Positions 22,061-33,483 of a stretch of 60,000 nucleotides of DNA are shown one piece after another (position 1 is the stretch's first letter; each line of letters starts with the position of its first letter). Made by a program: the position numbers and the translations under genes. The stretch comes from Nymphaea colorata (lineage: Eukaryota > Streptophyta > Magnoliopsida > Nymphaeales > Nymphaeaceae), in NCBI RefSeq assembly GCF_008831285.2, contig NC_045139.1:5742704-5802703 (forward strand), read 5' to 3'. The notes beneath the pieces are model-generated. The model did no database searches and was not told the DNA's origin. It was given only the letters and a program-made list of their open reading frames with translations.

Positions 22061-25000
22061 GCAGGAATGAAAACTAAATTTTTTTACACCATAAAATTAC
22101 GAAAATGCCATTATGGTAAAACGATGAGATAATGTTTTCTCATGTTAATGATGTAACATGAAATGTTGAAGGACGTTTATATGCAACGGCTTTTAGGGAC
22201 CCTTATGCAAGACATGCTCCTCCTGAAAGTGGGTTAGGATGGACCGTGTCATGCACCGGAGTTGTGCATGGTGTACTCTAGTGCATATGGCCAGGTCTAA
22301 TGAAAAGTGCCTTCAGCACCACAATATTAGTGTAATTGAATGTTCATTCCAATTAATCTAAGGTGTTAATAGTAAAGAGAGCATTGGGTGTTAATAACCA
22401 TAAGAAGAGCAGGCGCGGAATTCTGCTCCTTCATATTGACATGCAACACAGCAAACCCGCTGAATAAAAGATTTGAGTCTCATTTATTCAATTTAAAGCG
22501 AAAGATGAAAAATGAAAGATTTTGCCACGCAAGATTGAGTTGTGTGTGCACCTCTGTACATAAGTGTGCATGAAATGGGGTAAGGGTATTTTTGAATTTT
22601 TTGATTTTTTATAAAATAATGAATATTTTGGACTTTTCACTTTTCACAATTCTTTTCTAATCTTCTAAAAAGTTTGTTTTTGTATTTTAATAAGAGAATT
22701 TTGGTCATTGCACACTATGTGCACAATCTTCGGAAAATGCACATAACCACCTTCCGCAGTTGAAAGCAAGGCTTTTCAAATATTTAAAAAAGAAAGAGAA
22801 TGAAGATTAATGGAAGAGAGATGGCAAAGCCAACAAGAAAGGATCCTAGTAAGAGGTCATTTAGTTATGAAAGCTGTTGGTGTCTATGCATTGCAATTAA
22901 AATAAGATGCATGACATTAATAAATAGTGGGTAATGAACCTAATTGTAGGTCCACAGTACGTATATGGCTTTTAAGAAACCAAATTATTCTCGAGAAAAT
23001 TGGCACAATGGATGAGACAAGAATTGGTAGACAGTTAGTTTGGATTTCAAGTTTTTGTAGCATCAACGCTTCCTGCAGCAAGACCAACATGTAAGTTGAA
23101 ACATAATGAAAACATCCCCATAAGACATTGGAAATTGGCTTTGTACATTTAAGAATGAAGAAGCATAAGGACTTTGTGTTGTAGGAAGATTCTGTACAGA
23201 CAACAAATACTTGAAGACTCCAAAGATAGGACATCTAAGTAAAACTATTCCCGTCATGCAATATAAAACCCTGGGTAACGCAGTTGAGAGCAAATTTGTA
23301 AAGAAAAAATAAAAGAAATTAGCAAAGAAGAAGGAGGAGGCCAGAAAGGGAGAAAGGAATGGCGGGAATCAATTGTCCACGGCATTCATGGCCGACGGCA
23401 TAGCCTGACTTGAGCATTATGTTCCTCTCCAACCTCTGCCTTCTCTTCTGCGCTTTGATGCGTGGCTCTGGTGCTTCTCTCCATGGCTCCCCTTCAGTCA
23501 CATGGCACGTGCTGCCATACCTGCCTCGTTTCTTTCCTTTCCAGGTACGTCTGATGAATCCTGTGTGTCGCAGCAGCAACAGAAACAGTAGCAGCGTCTC
23601 AGCATGAAGAGGCAGCACCTGTGGCAAGGAGAAAAAAGAAGAAGCAAGAAAGAAACTGATTTCCAGGTTTGCTTCTGGGAGGCGCAACTTAATTAATTGA
23701 CAATCAAAACATTGGATGAATAGAAGCTGGGATTTTATAGTCTACCTTCCAGGATTTCCCAAATCCCAGCAGCGGTTATGGCCGGAGCGAATTTTTGGTA
23801 AGATTGTAATTGGTAACATATTAAACCTTGATTTTGTTTAATGGAATCTATTTATTTTGTAATCAATTTTTTATTTTAATTTCGTAACTGCAAAGGACTC
23901 TCTTGCAGCTACGAGAGGAATGATAGGGCTCAAGGCCACTATCCAACATCTTTCGCTTGACCATGGGACCGCCAGTTTGCTTCCACTATGTATAGGTTTT
24001 TTTTATCTTTAATTACGTCGTTTTCTATGATTGATTTTGTCCACCATAACTTAAATTTTGTTCAAGGTTTATAGCAAGGTTTCCCATTCACTGGTTTTTC
24101 ATCGCAACATTTCAAATATATCTTAGCTCCATATGGGCTACAAGCTTGGTAAACAAATCTTCAGATATTCTCTTAGTTATGAGATCTGCTACCATGTCAT
24201 TGGTAAACATATAGCCAACTGAGATTTTATTTTTCTTAATCATTTCATGGACGTAATGGTATTTTACCATTATATATTTACTCTTTTAGTTACCAACTCT
24301 ATTTTTCATAAGTGATATTGCTGTCTGATTATTATAGTATCATTGAACTGGTTCATGGTCAAGATCTAATTTAAAATCTTTCAAAAACCGATTTATCCAG
24401 ACAACAAATATAGTTGTAACATTATATGCTAAATACTCTGCTTGTGTGTGCTGAGCAACACATCCTTGTTTCTTATAGGACCAGACTATCACACCACCTC
24501 CAAAAGCAAAATGTATCCAGATGTTGACTTATTGTCGACTTTACAACTACAAAATCCGCATCGAAATAGCCAACTAAAGTTAACTCATCAGTTTGGTAGA
24601 ACAATTTCAGTCCTTTAGTTTTTTTAATATACTGAAAAATTCTTTTAACTGCTTGCCAGTAAGGCCAATCAGGATTACTTTGGTAACGGCTCATAAGACC
24701 GATAGGAAAACCTATGTCTAGTCTTGTACAAGGCATTAGATACATTAACTGCTAACAACCTGTGCATAAGAAATATTTAATTTTTGCTATTCTTCTCCAC
24801 GACAGTCGCTCCTACTTAGATTTGTCCTTTTAGCTATGTGAGTTTCAATTGGTTTGCAATCTTACATTCGAAACTTCTTCAAGATGTAGTCTATATATCA
24901 TTCTTGGCTCAAACTCAGAATTCTCAAGTCTTTATCTCGAGCGATCTTTATTCTTAATATATAGGATGCTTCACCCATGTCCTTTATTTCGAAGTTCTCA

Positions 25001-28000
25001 TTCAACCAAGTCTTTGTTTTGGATAACATATCGTTATCGTTTCCAGTCAATAGAATGTCATCGACATATAATGATATGATACAAAAGAGACTCTCACTTT
25101 TCTAGACATATACACACTGGTCTAACTGGTTTGTTATGTATCCAAACTTTATAATTGTCTTGTAAAAGGCAAAATACCACTGTCTAGGTAACTCCTTCAA
25201 ACCGTACAATGATTTATGCAGCATGTACACTTTGTCTTCATTTTCTTTGATGATATATCCATGTGGTTGAGACATATATATGGTTTTCTTCAACTCACCA
25301 TTTAGAAATGCAATTTTCAAGTCTATATGGCAAATATCCAAGTCAAAGAAGGGTGCAATAGCCAAAATTATTCTGATTGTGCAAACTTTGTACCAACGAA
25401 TATGTTTCTAAGTAATCAATTCATTTCTTTTGGGAGAAACCTTTCGCCACCAGTTTTGCTTTAAATTTCTCGACTGATTCGTCAGCTTTATGTTTTTTCT
25501 TTAACACCCATTTGCACCTAATGAGTCTTTTATCCTTAGGAAGGTCTACTAGTTTTCAAACTTTATTCTTTACTATGGATTTGATTTCTTCATCCATAGC
25601 GTTCAACGAATCTAATGATTCATTCGAGTTTATCTCTTCGTCATATGTCAGGTTGTCGGACATTTTGTAAATATCTGCTAAATAACACAGTTTCTTTGCA
25701 AGATATACATAGTAATCACTCAAATATGAATGAGGAGCTCTAGGTCTTTTATGACCTAACAGAGTATGAGATGATAGGGTATCCGGATCGGTTGGTTCAT
25801 TACCTAATTGTTCCTCAGTTGGTTTGTTACCAGACTGTTCCTCAAACAATTCATGCTTAGTTGGTTCGTTACCAAACTGTTCCCGAGTTAGTTCATTGTC
25901 AGACTGATCTTCTGAATAAATCAGATCATCCAGTAGATCGTGATGATCTCCCATTGGATCATGGTCTTTCGTATCGGGTTCTTTTAGGAACTCTATATCG
26001 CTACTTTTTATAAGTCCTTAGATGAATGATATAATCTGTAGCCTTTGGATCCTTTTGGATATCCAATAAACACACATCTTACTGATTTGTTGTCTACTTT
26101 ATCTATTTTTTGGATCTATAATTTTCACATATGCTACTCCATCTCTTGAGATGTCTCAGATCTGCTTTTACACCAATCCATCTCTCATAAGGAGTGGTTG
26201 GGACTGCTTTGCAGGACACTCGATTTATAGTATACATAGTTGTTAACATAACCTCAACCAAAAAAACTTTGGGTAATTGTGCTCGTGCCAACATAGATTT
26301 CACCATGTGCAAGCGGGTTATGTTACACATCTCAGCAACACCATTCTATTGTGGTGTTCTATGCATTACTTTTTGCCTATTAATTCTAAGGTCTTTACAA
26401 TACTCGAGAAATTCATTTGTTGTAAACTCACATTCTCAATTAGACTTTACAACTTTGATATATTTTTTAAGTTGTCTATCGACTTCAAATTTATATTCCT
26501 TAAATTTTTCAAGTGCTTTTGACTTATATTTAATCAGATAAATATAACTTAATCTTGAAAAGTCATCAATAAATATTATAAAATATAACTTGCTACTATG
26601 TGTTTGGACTCTGAAATGTCCACAAATATCAGTATAGATTATTTTCAATAGATTAGTGACCCGAATTACTTCAGACGGGAAAGATTTTCTTGTCATCTTT
26701 CTGCATAAACACAACTCGCATTGCACGAAATCATTTACATTTATGTTGGGTATTATATTTTGTTGTGGTAGAATCTTCATCTTGTTGATGCTTATATGGC
26801 AGAATCTTTTATGTTATAAATTAGTACTTACACTCATTGCACAGTCAATATAAGTAGAACTAGAAGTTTTATTCATTTGACTGAGTTTGAACATACCATA
26901 TTCTTTCACATATTTTCCATCGAACATGGTCCTCTCATATTTTCTCACTATAACTTCCTTTGGAATAAAGCGGACTTCAAAAACCTTTTCCTGTCAGAGC
27001 AGGAATAGATACTAGATTCCCCCTCATAGAGTGGACATACAAGACTTCAGTAAGAATGACATTGGTACCCCCAACATTTAGTCGATATGACCCAACTCTC
27101 ATGACATTACAATATGAATTATTACCCATATAGACTTTTTGCATTTATGGACTCAGGTCTTCCATACGAATCAAGCCTTTTTTGTTTTTGTAATGTGATG
27201 TGTAGCTCCTGAATCAACCCACCAACTAGTTAGATCTTCAGCTGCGAATAAGCACTCTGACACAACACAAATGACTTCTTTGTCGGAGTCCTCTTGATTT
27301 CTCCTCATGTTATTGTTGTCATGACTCTTGTTGTCCTTCTTGTTCATGAATTTTGTCATGCAGTTCTTCTTGATGTGTTCAGGTTTTTTACATCTGTAGC
27401 ATTTCATTACAGTTCCTTGAGTTCTCAAAGTTCCTGTAAAATTACCTTTGAACTTGTCATCACTTTTCTTTTTAAATTCTTTGGGGTTTTACAGGCACAT
27501 GACCATTTGTTGGTTTTTCCTGGGCAGTCGTTAGTTCTGCATCATTTCTTTTGGCCAGACGTTTTTATTGAATGGCTAATTATATGGAGAGTTTCTCTAG
27601 AGTCAAAGTGGCAAACTGGAGACTCAGTGCTGTGACTGTCATATCCCAGGAAGGTGGTAGACTATTCAGGATGGTACATATTTGCATGTTATCAGATATT
27701 ATATTTCCCACTATGGCTAGGTCTTTAGCCATGACCAACATTTTGTTAACATAGTCAACCACTTTGTCTGACTCCTTCATTTTATATGAGTTATATTGTT
27801 CTAACAATAATTGAATATGCATCGTAGTAGTGGTGTTGTATTTTGATGAGATAGTACCAAACATATCTTTGGTCATTGGATAGTCTTCAAACATTCTGAT
27901 CATGTTATTTTTCATGAATGTTAGCATGATAGTTTTGGTCATTAAGTCATCATTCTCAAAAGTCTCATATGTTCTTCTTTTCACATCTGTAGGTTTGTCT

Positions 28001-31000
28001 CTTAAAGTGAGAAATGGCTTGATGATTACATAAATCAGCCTTTTTAGAATCAAGGCCAACATGATCCTATGCTTACATGCATGAAGTCATATTTGGATTC
28101 GAAGAACCGTGGCTCTGATACAATTGATGAAACCTGTGTGTCGCAGTAGCAGAGTTTTAATTTCCTGTTTTAATTTCGCAACTGCAAAGAACCCTCTTGC
28201 AGTTACGAGAGGAAGGATAGGGCTTAGGGCCACTATCTAACAACGTCTGCCATGATCTATACATCAACTCGCTCAGCCTTCGTTGACGTAACTTCTTGTA
28301 GCTTTCCAAACATTGAAAATCAGGATATTTCTGGTCACATTTAGATGCAGAGAACTGGATAATCTGGCAAATATAAATGCTGCAGTTAAAGGTTTAATGA
28401 CTGCTACTGTTTGGCAACAGTAAAAAATAAAGTAGACTTATGAAACACAATTAGAAATATTTTATGAATCTAATCCCTTTTATGACAAATTTACACAGTA
28501 ACAATGTATTACTATTACCAAACGACCTCTAATTTAACGGCTTCTTTGCTGCCTCGCCTGGTCACATGCATGTTATGGAGTTATCACCTGTTCAGGCGAT
28601 GTTGTTTCCAGTCACAGACAGGAAAGCAGCATCAGATGGTCAGGGGTAATGTGATTCATGAATAAAATTTGAACCTTCCTTTGTTTTCAATATAGTCTGG
28701 AAAGAAGAAATTCAATCTTGATCGGTTTGGTTAGATGGGTAGCAGATGTGATTTCTAATGTTGTTCATCAAGCTCCAAAAAATAATTTTGATGGTATGTG
28801 AATTTTGGGAGGTTGGGAAGGTTGTGTTTATGCAGCCACATGAAATATTTGGGAATCATTTTCATGAAAAGGGGCTTAATTCGATGAACACTTTCTCAAT
28901 TTTAGTTCACGAGGATAAGGTTTTTATAGTTATACTTTTCAAAAGAGCTTTGAAAAAACTTAATTATTGAATGCTTAGAACGAACTAATATAGTTACAAA
29001 TATCGTTTTCCGGTTTTAAAACAGTAAAGTTTTTCTTCTGTATGATAAAGTTGGTTTAAAAAAAAAAGTTGGGCAAATTTTAAAACAATTAATCTTTGGA
29101 TGAAAAAAAGACACATAAAAAATCTTAAACAAAATGCTAAAAATTTGAAAATAAAAATATGGCAATTAAGCATGAAAAATACGAAAGAAACGAAAAAGTG
29201 TTTTTTTTTTTTGCATTTTTAGTGTCTTTTTAACACATTTTAATAAAAACACATTTTGCATGGCTATAGAACCCACACAACTCCCTGTGTCCTGTCACTC
29301 CAGGTTGATGCATATATGTGCATGCACTAGGGCGGTGCGCTCATGTAGAAGCCATTTGATAGAGAAGGCCAAGGGGGGGGTGTGCGCATGTTCGGGCCCG
29401 AGCACCTTTTCTGTGTTGTGTATTGTGTAAGGGGAATTTTCATCGCGGTTTTTTTTTTCAAAAAAAAAAAACTTTTTAGCTCTTTCCCCCTTTTCCATTT
29501 TGAGCGTGAACACACGTCCTCCAAATTGACCTGTTTGCAACCCTAATTTTAGAGCATAGTCATACATATGCGGCAAGATTTCTGGATTTTTAACATTACA
29601 GATGAATCTGGATTTTGTGATAGTAAATATTTAAATACCAACAGTGCCCCCGACAAAGCAAGTGGAAGGAACACATGAAGTATATTGTTATTCGAGGCCT
29701 CTCTTGTATTTATAAATCATGGCTGGAATTGGATTTAAGAATACAGCAACTCTTTGACATGAAATGAATGTAGGTTTATAGAAAAATGAAGGTTATAAGT
29801 CAAGTCAAACCCTTGGATGTGATTTCATGATTGACTTGGTAAACATCTTGTCACAAATTGCTGATCAAACTCATTTATGTGCCTGAGAGTTTATTTCTAA
29901 GTGTTGAAAAGTTGAATGGTTAAGAACATTTTGGATGGTGTGGACGGGCGTGGCGTAACCCAGCATAATGAAAGCTCACACTCAGGGGGTTCGAGATTGA
30001 CATCCCATGGTCACTGTCATGCTTATTTGGAGTACAAATGGTGGCAAAATGTGATACCTGAGTTAATAAAAGGATGTGTTGTAAGTCCATCGACGCCCCA
30101 AAGCAGACCACAACTTTGAAGCCATAAGGGTAATGACCTTGAGGGTTTTATGCCCAATGTAGTTTTCCCTAAATAAACATTAAAAATAAAACTTTTGCAT
30201 AAAATTAATAACTATTTTTTATCAAAAAATCATGACAAACAAGGATTATATTGATTCTTGGGGTGATCAATTCGACATTATTAGAACTAACCCAAGTCAG
30301 CCTGGCAAAGCGGTTCTATTCGGATTTCATGGCCGATTCAAGAGTGCTGTAACTCTTTACACAGGTTGAAGATCGTACTCTATATGTATGACCAAAATTT
30401 TTAGGGCATTCAGTATAAAGTTAGGTTTATTAGTTTTGAGGAGAAGTAGGCATATATATGAGAGACCTTGATCAAAGGTTTTATTAGGCAATTAATGTAT
30501 TGAGATAATTAGTAAACAACTTATTTTATAGTATCGTTTATGTCAACTCCCAAATGGTTGAGTGGAATATTTATGTGCATATACATGATATATACATCTC
30601 TGCACGTCCATCTGACAAATTTTTCCACAGCAACCAATATATTCCCTGTAGCCTCTTTTTTAAAGAGAAAAAGATTAAGGCCTGACTTAAGCACGTGCGA
30701 ATGAAAATGTTCTCTTAACAGTACGTTTGAATAGCTTCGTAGCAGTTATTCTTTAGGCCCTTATAGAAAATGTTTGTTGTTGGTAACATTGTCCTTCTCC
30801 TGTGGACTATTAATTTAAATGGCAGTTTAGAATTGAATTTCTTCAAATATTATCTGTTCAATACAACCACAGGGGATGAGAAGGTGGTAAAAGAAGAATG
30901 TGAAGAGTTGGAAACCCTGAATCAAGAATCCACCTGAGCTTTTCCACGGTAGGGCTCACCATCACTTTAAAAAACAAAAGAAAAAAACATGTAAAACAAA

Positions 31001-33202
31001 TAGCTAGTGCTAACTGATTTTAACTCTCTCACTCTCTCTCTCTTTATTAAAATCTATCGGGGACCAGAATGTCGCTAAACTGTTAAAAATTAGAAATCTA
31101 TCACTAAAAGCACCATAAAATGTTATTATAAGTACCTTGAACTGCTGTTGGACCATAAACTGTTACTAATGTTCCTCTATCAACTGTTTTTTATCAATAG
31201 ATTTTTTTTAATATGTAGCCATCCAGCAATATCCAACATATTCCAATCATATATATATTGGAGGCATATATTGATGACATTTGCCAAAAGGATAACGTCA
31301 CGTCCAAGACAATTTTCATATAATTAATCTTTAAAAGATTTGACGAAGAAAATACTTTTGGGCACAGATGCTCCCCTCCATATTCATTAAATAGGAGAAT
31401 GGAAAGGTCAGACCATTCTACAAGTTGGTCACTTATGCCAAATATTTAATGTAATTAGATTCTAAGTTTCTAACTAATATAGTTTGAACAAGTAGCCAGC
31501 AATCTGAAATTTGAATATCTGAAGTTTGAATAGATGGTGACAAGCATTGATATTGGTACAAAGGATTGAAGGTGGTATGAGGGCATCATTTTTGTTTTCA
31601 TTTCACAGTATTTTTCCTCTTATCAAACAAATTTTGTCCGCCGGCCGCAACAAAAGCAACTTTTTCAGTTTTCATTTTGTCCTTCTATGATGGGTTTTTT
31701 TTCATTCTTAATAAATTCAATCTAACCATTGAATTCTTTATCCCTCTTATTAAGTTCAATAAGACAAACCGTCCGATTGAATCTTCTTAAAGTATTCCCA
31801 CTGTTAATCTTGAAGAGATTTTTCGAAGTTAAAGAACCATGCACGTTCGAGGTAGTCAAAAATTGAGGCTCTTTCTAGCTGATGGACAAAAGTTGGCCTC
31901 CCAAGTCCCAATGTTCTCTAGAACGTTCAAGCGATAACTATTTTATAGTAATGTCTAATTATTCTTTTTAGTAAGATGATGATTAGGCCATTAGCTCACA
32001 CAGGAGCAGTCGTCAAAGTGTAATAAACAAAATCCATTTTATTTGTATGTCTTACAATAGAGGTCTTCTATCATGCAGAGGGTCTCTATTGAGATGAAGA
32101 ACATGTGACTTTTCTTTTCTTTCTTTCTATTTACTTTTGAGCTTTCACTCTCATGGCATGTCATAAAGTAAAAAAACTTGATGATTTCTGCAGAAGGCAT
32201 CTTCCTATATGTGTTGTGACCATGGGAGTTTAACATGATTTTTGTAACAGGTACCCCCGGATTGTCGTTGCCAAGGCACTGGCCTATTCTACATGTCAGC
32301 TTCTGAAAGATCTATACGAAATAGCGAAGAAAAAGCTTCTTGTTGAAGAAGTGACTTCTGACTATACAACCTTTATCATAGATCAGGTGAAAATGGAGTT
32401 TTTTTTCATTTCTCTAGATACATTTAGATGGATTCATGGAATCTGTGTGTGTGTGTGAGTGTGTTGTGTGTGTGTGTGTGATGTCATGTGGTCTGAGACA
32501 CATCACCTATGGTGCAGCTGATGGCATACCTTCTAGTGTCTTCCTGTTCAACTCTGTCGCTTCTGACCAGTGACTCGGCAATGGCGTGCGAAGGTTGCCG
32601 GAAAATGGTAGCTGTTGCATTGGCAACTTCCTTATGCACGTTTCTCTCTTTGTCCATTTCTGCTCTGCTTTCTGGTTACAAGCTCGTCAGGAGGATCTCC
32701 GGTACCATGGGGCCATTGCGAAAAGATGCCATTGATTGTGCATTCTTCTTGTCTGATCAGGTACAAGAGTCCTATTATCTGCACTTATATATACATAACT
32801 CATGCACTCAGAGCATCTCTGTGTGTGTGTGGTGTTGATCTATCGACTTTGAAGAGAATCATATGCATTTTTTGAAATATAATCTGTTTGAGGTTGTCTG
32901 ATCAGCTAGCTGCATACCTCCTACTATCTTCCTTTTCGCTTCTAGTACCAGCAGCCAAGGGCTTGGTTATCATCTCTCCTTGTGGAGGCAAAAGTGTGGC
33001 AGCTGCACTACTGGCCATCACATTTTGTGTTTTCTTCTTCGTTGCTGTTCGTGCTTTGTTCTCCAGGTATAGGTATTATACAAAGTTACAAACCAATGAC
33101 ATCTGCGACAGAACCTCAACTTGCTTGGCCAGCTCCAGTAGAATGCCTAAGTGTACAGGAGAGATAAGATCAGTAGAACTGTCACTGACAGTCAAAGCTT
33201 AA
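19467..33202 (+). CDS. CASPL-B: CASP-like protein, predicted six helices, first intron disrupted by a copia element
   Basis: Exons 19,467-19,747, 32,251-32,386, 32,518-32,760 and 32,906-33,202, all with GT-AG borders and matching phases (2, 0, 0), give about 318 residues. Starting at 19,554 instead (MAGINCPRHS, as in the paralogues) gives 289. Exon 1 has a Glu/Lys-rich leader then TM1 (LCLRFCALLFSCLALVLLS). Exon 2 is TM2. Exon 3 is TM3-TM4 ending ALLSGYKLVRR...FLSDQ. Exon 4 repeats a TM3-TM4 hairpin (LAAYLLLSS to ALFSRYRYY). Relative to CASPL-A, an altered end makes the tail about 37 residues longer (KLQTNDICDR onward). The nearer first exon (23,359) is broken, so only the exon at 19,467 gives an intact reading frame. 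The first intron would then be 12.5 kb and contain a whole copia element. Whether it is expressed is unknown. Confidence 0.55.
19748..23261. other. Non-coding between first exons of unit B
   Basis: Collinear with 4,616-7,400. Contains an inverted partial copy of the long dispersed repeat (about 20,345-20,520), a GAGTC/GACTC-rich tract (about 21,615-21,760) and a long microsatellite (21,979-22,060). No gene. Confidence 0.5.
21979..22060. repeat. Compound microsatellite (TA)n(GA)n
   Basis: About 28 TA repeats followed by about 12 GA repeats. It is absent from the matching place in unit A. Any reading frame across it is an artefact. Confidence 0.9.
23262..23268 (+). promoter_or_regulatory. TATA box of the broken first-exon cassette b
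   Basis: TATAAAA followed by CCCTGG and ACGCAGTTGAGAGC, the counterpart of 7,408. The core promoter looks intact although the exon it drives is not. Confidence 0.5.
23359..23544 (+). pseudogene. Broken CASPL first exon (cassette b, unit B)
   Basis: Homologous to 7,499-7,692. The ATG and MAGINCPRHS are kept. A TAG and then a TGA interrupt the next dozen codons, and a deletion around 23,457 shifts the frame through TM1. The donor CCAG|GTACGT survives, but a copia element is inserted after GTACGTC. This exon cannot give a functional N-terminus. Confidence 0.8.
23552..23948 (-). repeat. Copia element, 3' LTR (left side)
   Basis: Begins TGATGAATCCTGTGTGTCGC and ends CCACTATCCAACA. About 397 bp. 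It matches the right-hand LTR at both ends. Confidence 0.85.
24473..28062 (-). pseudogene. copia gag-pol remnants, inactivated
   Basis: Read from high to low coordinates. A gag segment at 28,062-27,580 is followed by a zinc knuckle CYRCKKPEHIKKNC and the protease motif WWVDSGATHH (27,428-27,171). Integrase pieces are at 26,780-26,103, including FIDDFSR. Reverse transcriptase has IDLKIAFLNGELKK and LYGLKELPRQWY (25,365-25,102), then an in-frame stop just before the catalytic YVDD (25,057-25,068). An RNase H piece at 24,745-24,473 has the degenerate YFDAD. Several stops and frame changes separate the pieces, so no active polyprotein is possible. Confidence 0.85.
28112..28123 (-). other. Primer-binding site of the minus-strand copia element
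   Basis: Minus strand TTGTATCAGAGC differs by one base from TGGTATCAGAGC, the complement of the initiator tRNA-Met 3' end. It lies one base from the 5' LTR and fixes the element's orientation. Confidence 0.8.
28125..28242 (-). repeat. Copia element, 5' LTR (right side), internally deleted
   Basis: Begins TGATGAAACCTGTGTGTCGC and ends CACTATCTAACA. It is only 118 bp because about 280 bp present in the other LTR is missing. The loss removes most of the promoter region. Confidence 0.8.
28248..32250 (+). other. Remainder of CASPL-B first intron
   Basis: Collinear with 7,700-11,914. Insertions relative to unit A lie at about 29,345-29,385 and 29,440-29,575, and a SINE-like head at about 29,935-30,010. 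No coding. Confidence 0.55.
29941..30010 (+). mobile_element. tRNA-derived SINE head
   Basis: An A-box-like TGGCGTAACCCAG (29,951-29,963) and B-box-like GGTTCGAGATTGA (29,988-30,000), in the arrangement of plant tRNA-derived SINEs. Unit A lacks this head at the matching site (about 9,290), although the sequence after it is shared. It was therefore gained in B or lost in A. No functional tRNA can be folded. Confidence 0.45.
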
Positions 33203-33483
33203 TTTATATAAATGAATCAAAAAGAAGGATGATATGTATGAATTTTGAAATAGTCAACCAAGTTTTTCTCAGTAAGCGTGGATGTATATGTGGACCTATG
33301 GTCGCTGAGCACGATGCTTGCTTCTTGTGCCCTTTTAGCTTTAAATGATTCACATCTTATGAGTGTGGAAGAATTCAATATTCCAACCATCAAAATCTAG
33401 CTTATCCAAAGATAAAACAAAATAATTGCCAAATTGTAAGGGCAACTAAGAAATCAATTCTGATAAATTGGCTCTGCCCCTGG

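Larger units (their letters stand above)
23552..28242 (-). mobile_element. Decayed Ty1/copia retrotransposon in a CASPL intron
   Basis: About 4.7 kb, bounded by TG...CA and flanked by the 5-bp target duplication ACGTC (23,547-23,551 and 28,243-28,247). Terminal repeats are 23,552-23,948 and a shortened copy at 28,125-28,242. A tRNA-iMet primer site (TTGTATCAGAGC) lies next to the right repeat on the minus strand. Minus-strand coding remnants follow the copia order gag, protease, integrase, reverse transcriptase, RNase H. It interrupts sequence that is continuous in unit A. Confidence 0.9.

Noticed and set aside
21834-22070. Open frame running through the TA/GA microsatellite
   Set aside because: Low-complexity artefact.
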